NCBI GenBank assembly: GCA_022562835.1
Contig: JADFOM010000137.1
Span: forward strand, 1 to 6,868
DNA length: 6,868 nt
Source: Acidobacteriota bacterium
Lineage (GTDB): Bacteria > Actinomycetota > Acidimicrobiia > Acidimicrobiales > SHLQ01
Direction: 5' to 3'
The notes beneath the pieces were generated by a model, which saw only the letters and a program-made list of their open reading frames with translations, made no database searches and was not told where the DNA came from. The position numbers and the translations under genes were made by a program. The stretch's first letter is position 1, and each line of letters opens with the position of its first letter. Below, one piece after another: positions 5,479-6,868 of the stretch.

Positions 5479-6447
5479 ATGTCCATAGTCCAGACCGTCA
5501 CAGGACCCGTCGAGGTGGTGTCGCTCGGAAAGACGCTGATGCACGAACACCTCACGATCGGCTATCCGGGCGCGAGCTCCGACACGATCTCGCGGCGCGA
5601 CCGCTCCGACCTCGTCGCTCGCTGCGTCGACAAGATCAGCGAACTGCAAGCGCTCGGTTACACAACGCTGATCGACCCGTGCCCTAACGACCTCGGCCGC
5701 GACATCGAGTTGACGATCGAGGTCGCGGAGACAACAGGATTCAACATCGTGTTTGCCACCGGTCTCTACAAAGAGGATCAGGGCGGCGCCGCCTATTGGA
5801 ACTTTCGCAATCAATTCGCTGACGTGACCTCGGCCATGACCGAACTCTTCGTCGCCGAGCTGACAGAAGGTGTGCCCGGCTACGGCGTGAAACCCGGGGT
5901 GATCAAGACCGGCACCGGTCTTGGTCAGATGACCGACCATGAACGAAGGGTGTTCGACGCCGCCGCTGCAGCCTCCATCGAAACCGGTGTCGGCATCACT
6001 ACCCACACCGAAGACGGAACGGTCGGCGACCTGCAGCAACAGGTGCTCGTTGAGGCTGGTGTCAATCCGGCCCATGTCGTGATCGGGCACTCCTGCGGGT
6101 CGAGCGACCCCGAATATCACCGACGCATCGCAGACGGTGGCAGTTTCTTGGGCTTCGACCGGTTCGGCCTCGAGGTATTGCACCCGGATGCCGAGAGGGT
6201 CGAGGCACTTGTGGCCCTCGTCGGCTCAGGTGCCGGTGACCAGGTGGTCGTGTCGCATGATTCGGTCTGGTGCTGGCAGGGCCAACCCTTTCCAAAAGGT
6301 CTCGAGGATAGTCTCGAGGCAATGTTCGATCCGACCCACTACGACCGGGTTATTGTGCCCCTGCTCCTCGAGGCCGGCCTCGACCAGGCACAGCTCGACG
6401 CCTTTGTCATCGACAACCCCCGCCGCTTCTTCTCCCGAAAGCCCTGA
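5479..6447 (+). CDS. Phosphotriesterase-like lactonase (PLL) family metallohydrolase
   Basis: This cytoplasmic TIM-barrel enzyme of 322 residues belongs to the phosphotriesterase family, whose bacterial members are mostly lactonases that use a binuclear metal centre. All six metal ligands are visible: His22 and His24 in MHEHL, Lys143 in GVIKTG (the carboxylated lysine), His176 in THT, His204 in IGHS and Asp261 in SHDSVW. Arg228 in FDRFG matches an active-site arginine of the PLL group, and NPRRFF near the end is typical. The segment after TGLY (95-98) holds the substrate loop, here a Gly-rich form unlike the loop I recall for the archaeal PLL SsoPox, so the natural substrate may differ from acyl-homoserine lactones. 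The ATG at 5479 has AGGGGG at 5468-5473 and begins where family proteins begin; an in-frame ATG at 5428 would add 17 residues without family character. Confidence 0.9.
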   Translation: MSIVQTVTGPVEVVSLGKTLMHEHLTIGYPGASSDTISRRDRSDLVARCVDKISELQALGYTTLIDPCPNDLGRDIELTIEVAETTGFNIVFATGLYKEDQGGAAYWNFRNQFADVTSAMTELFVAELTEGVPGYGVKPGVIKTGTGLGQMTDHERRVFDAAAAASIETGVGITTHTEDGTVGDLQQQVLVEAGVNPAHVVIGHSCGSSDPEYHRRIADGGSFLGFDRFGLEVLHPDAERVEALVALVGSGAGDQVVVSHDSVWCWQGQPFPKGLEDSLEAMFDPTHYDRVIVPLLLEAGLDQAQLDAFVIDNPRRFFSRKP

Positions 6448-6495
6448 GATTGAGAGGAGCGGATTCGCCGAGGCACTGATAATCGTCTCAATCTC
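6446..6495 (+). repeat. Perfect 10-bp inverted repeat upstream of the dienelactone hydrolase gene
   Basis: GAGATTGAGA (6446-6455) and TCTCAATCTC (6486-6495) are exact reverse complements separated by 30 bp. The left arm overlaps the lactonase stop codon; the right arm ends 16 bp before the next ATG. Inside, GATT (6462-6465) and AATC (6481-6484) can extend the stem. A perfect match this long is unlikely by chance in such a short gap. It could be a paired operator site or an mRNA hairpin between the two genes; no T-run follows the right arm. Confidence 0.65.
6478..6483 (+). promoter_or_regulatory. Possible -10 element for the dienelactone hydrolase gene
   Basis: GATAAT differs from TATAAT at one base. 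It lies between the two arms of the inverted repeat and would start RNA near 6490, inside the right arm. A TTGAGA at 6450-6455 resembles a -35 but the 22-bp spacer is too long, so the promoter is tentative. Confidence 0.3.
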
Positions 6496-6511
6496 GACTA
6501 GAACAAACGCC

Positions 6512-6868
6512 ATGACTTTCAACGAGACGATCGGTAAGAACTATGGCGCGCACATTGTGGCGCCGGACGGCCCACCCGCCCCTGGCATCGTGGTGCTCCA
6601 AGAGATCTTCGGCGTCAACGAGTACATCCGGTCGGTGTGTGCCCGTATGGCAAAGATGGGTTATGCGGCGCTCGCCCCCGACATGTTCTGGCGGCTCGAA
6701 CCGGGCTTCAACGTCGAACCGTCCGAGGGCGACGAGGGCATGGGTCGGGCGTTCGCCAAGATGGGTGAGTACGACGATTCGCACACTACCGAGGACCTGC
6801 AAGCCTCGATCGACCATCTGAAATCATCGCCTCACTGCGACGGCCGCGTTGCTGTCATGGGATTCTGC
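6512..6868 (+). CDS. Dienelactone hydrolase family protein (5' part)
   Basis: The first 119 residues of an alpha/beta hydrolase of the dienelactone hydrolase family are present; members have about 230-240 residues, so roughly half lies beyond the window. QEIFGVNEYIR (30-40) holds Glu31, equivalent to the glutamate that gates the nucleophile in the classic enzyme, and MAKMGYAALAPDMFWR is a family hallmark. The window ends at MGFC, where Cys119 is the expected nucleophile of the G-x-C-x-G elbow; the catalytic Asp and His are not visible. Classic members open dienelactones in the chlorocatechol pathway, but many relatives act on other esters or lactones. It follows the lactonase by 64 bp. The ATG at 6512 has no clear ribosome binding site; the GGAG at 6456-6459 is too far upstream. 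No other canonical start lies in frame between the lactonase stop and 6512. Confidence 0.9.
   Translation, partial: MTFNETIGKNYGAHIVAPDGPPAPGIVVLQEIFGVNEYIRSVCARMAKMGYAALAPDMFWRLEPGFNVEPSEGDEGMGRAFAKMGEYDDSHTTEDLQASIDHLKSSPHCDGRVAVMGFC

Noticed and set aside
5380..6183. Leftward ORF of 267 codons opposite the lactonase gene
   Set aside because: It mirrors a gene with all six metal ligands, has no family features and no ribosome binding site.

Overview
The window is moderately high-GC DNA, densely packed with genes, and most likely comes from an actinobacterium. The best evidence is a member of the mycothiol-dependent maleylpyruvate isomerase family (mycothiol is an actinobacterial thiol). 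The LivG/LivF-type ATPases and the accessory hydrolases fit this. An acidimicrobial (Ilumatobacter-like) origin is a guess from general style, not something the sequence proves. No rRNA, tRNA, CRISPR array or insertion sequence was seen.

Layout: (1) 1-1776, the 3' end of an unidentified gene, then two overlapping ABC-transporter ATPase genes of the branched-chain amino acid (HAAT) type, LivG-like and LivF-like. (2) 1838-2242, a small two-helix membrane protein of unknown function. (3) 2287-3159, an amidohydrolase-2 fold protein whose metal ligands are mostly replaced. (4) 3176-3910, an MDMPI-family protein that keeps its H/E/H metal triad, overlapped by (5) 3889-4578, a lipoprotein-type trypsin-like serine protease. 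(6) A GC-rich hairpin at 4599-4624 separates this rightward run from a leftward six-helix membrane protein (4660-5361). (7) A 117-bp divergent region leads to a phosphotriesterase-like lactonase (5479-6447), then a dienelactone hydrolase (6512 onward) that the window edge cuts exactly at its nucleophilic cysteine.

Working together (inference): the two ATPases would power uptake of an amino acid or another small organic acid or amide. The hydrolases and the isomerase-like protein look like accessory catabolism of ring, lactone or aromatic-derived compounds. The lactonase and dienelactone hydrolase are neighbours and could act in one lactone-opening route, but no substrate can be read from the sequence.

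The points most worth a second look are the amidohydrolase with a dismantled metal site, a perfect 10-bp inverted repeat flanking a possible promoter before the dienelactone hydrolase gene, and two mutually exclusive RNA stems in the lactonase leader, one of which covers its ribosome binding site. None of these proves a new system.
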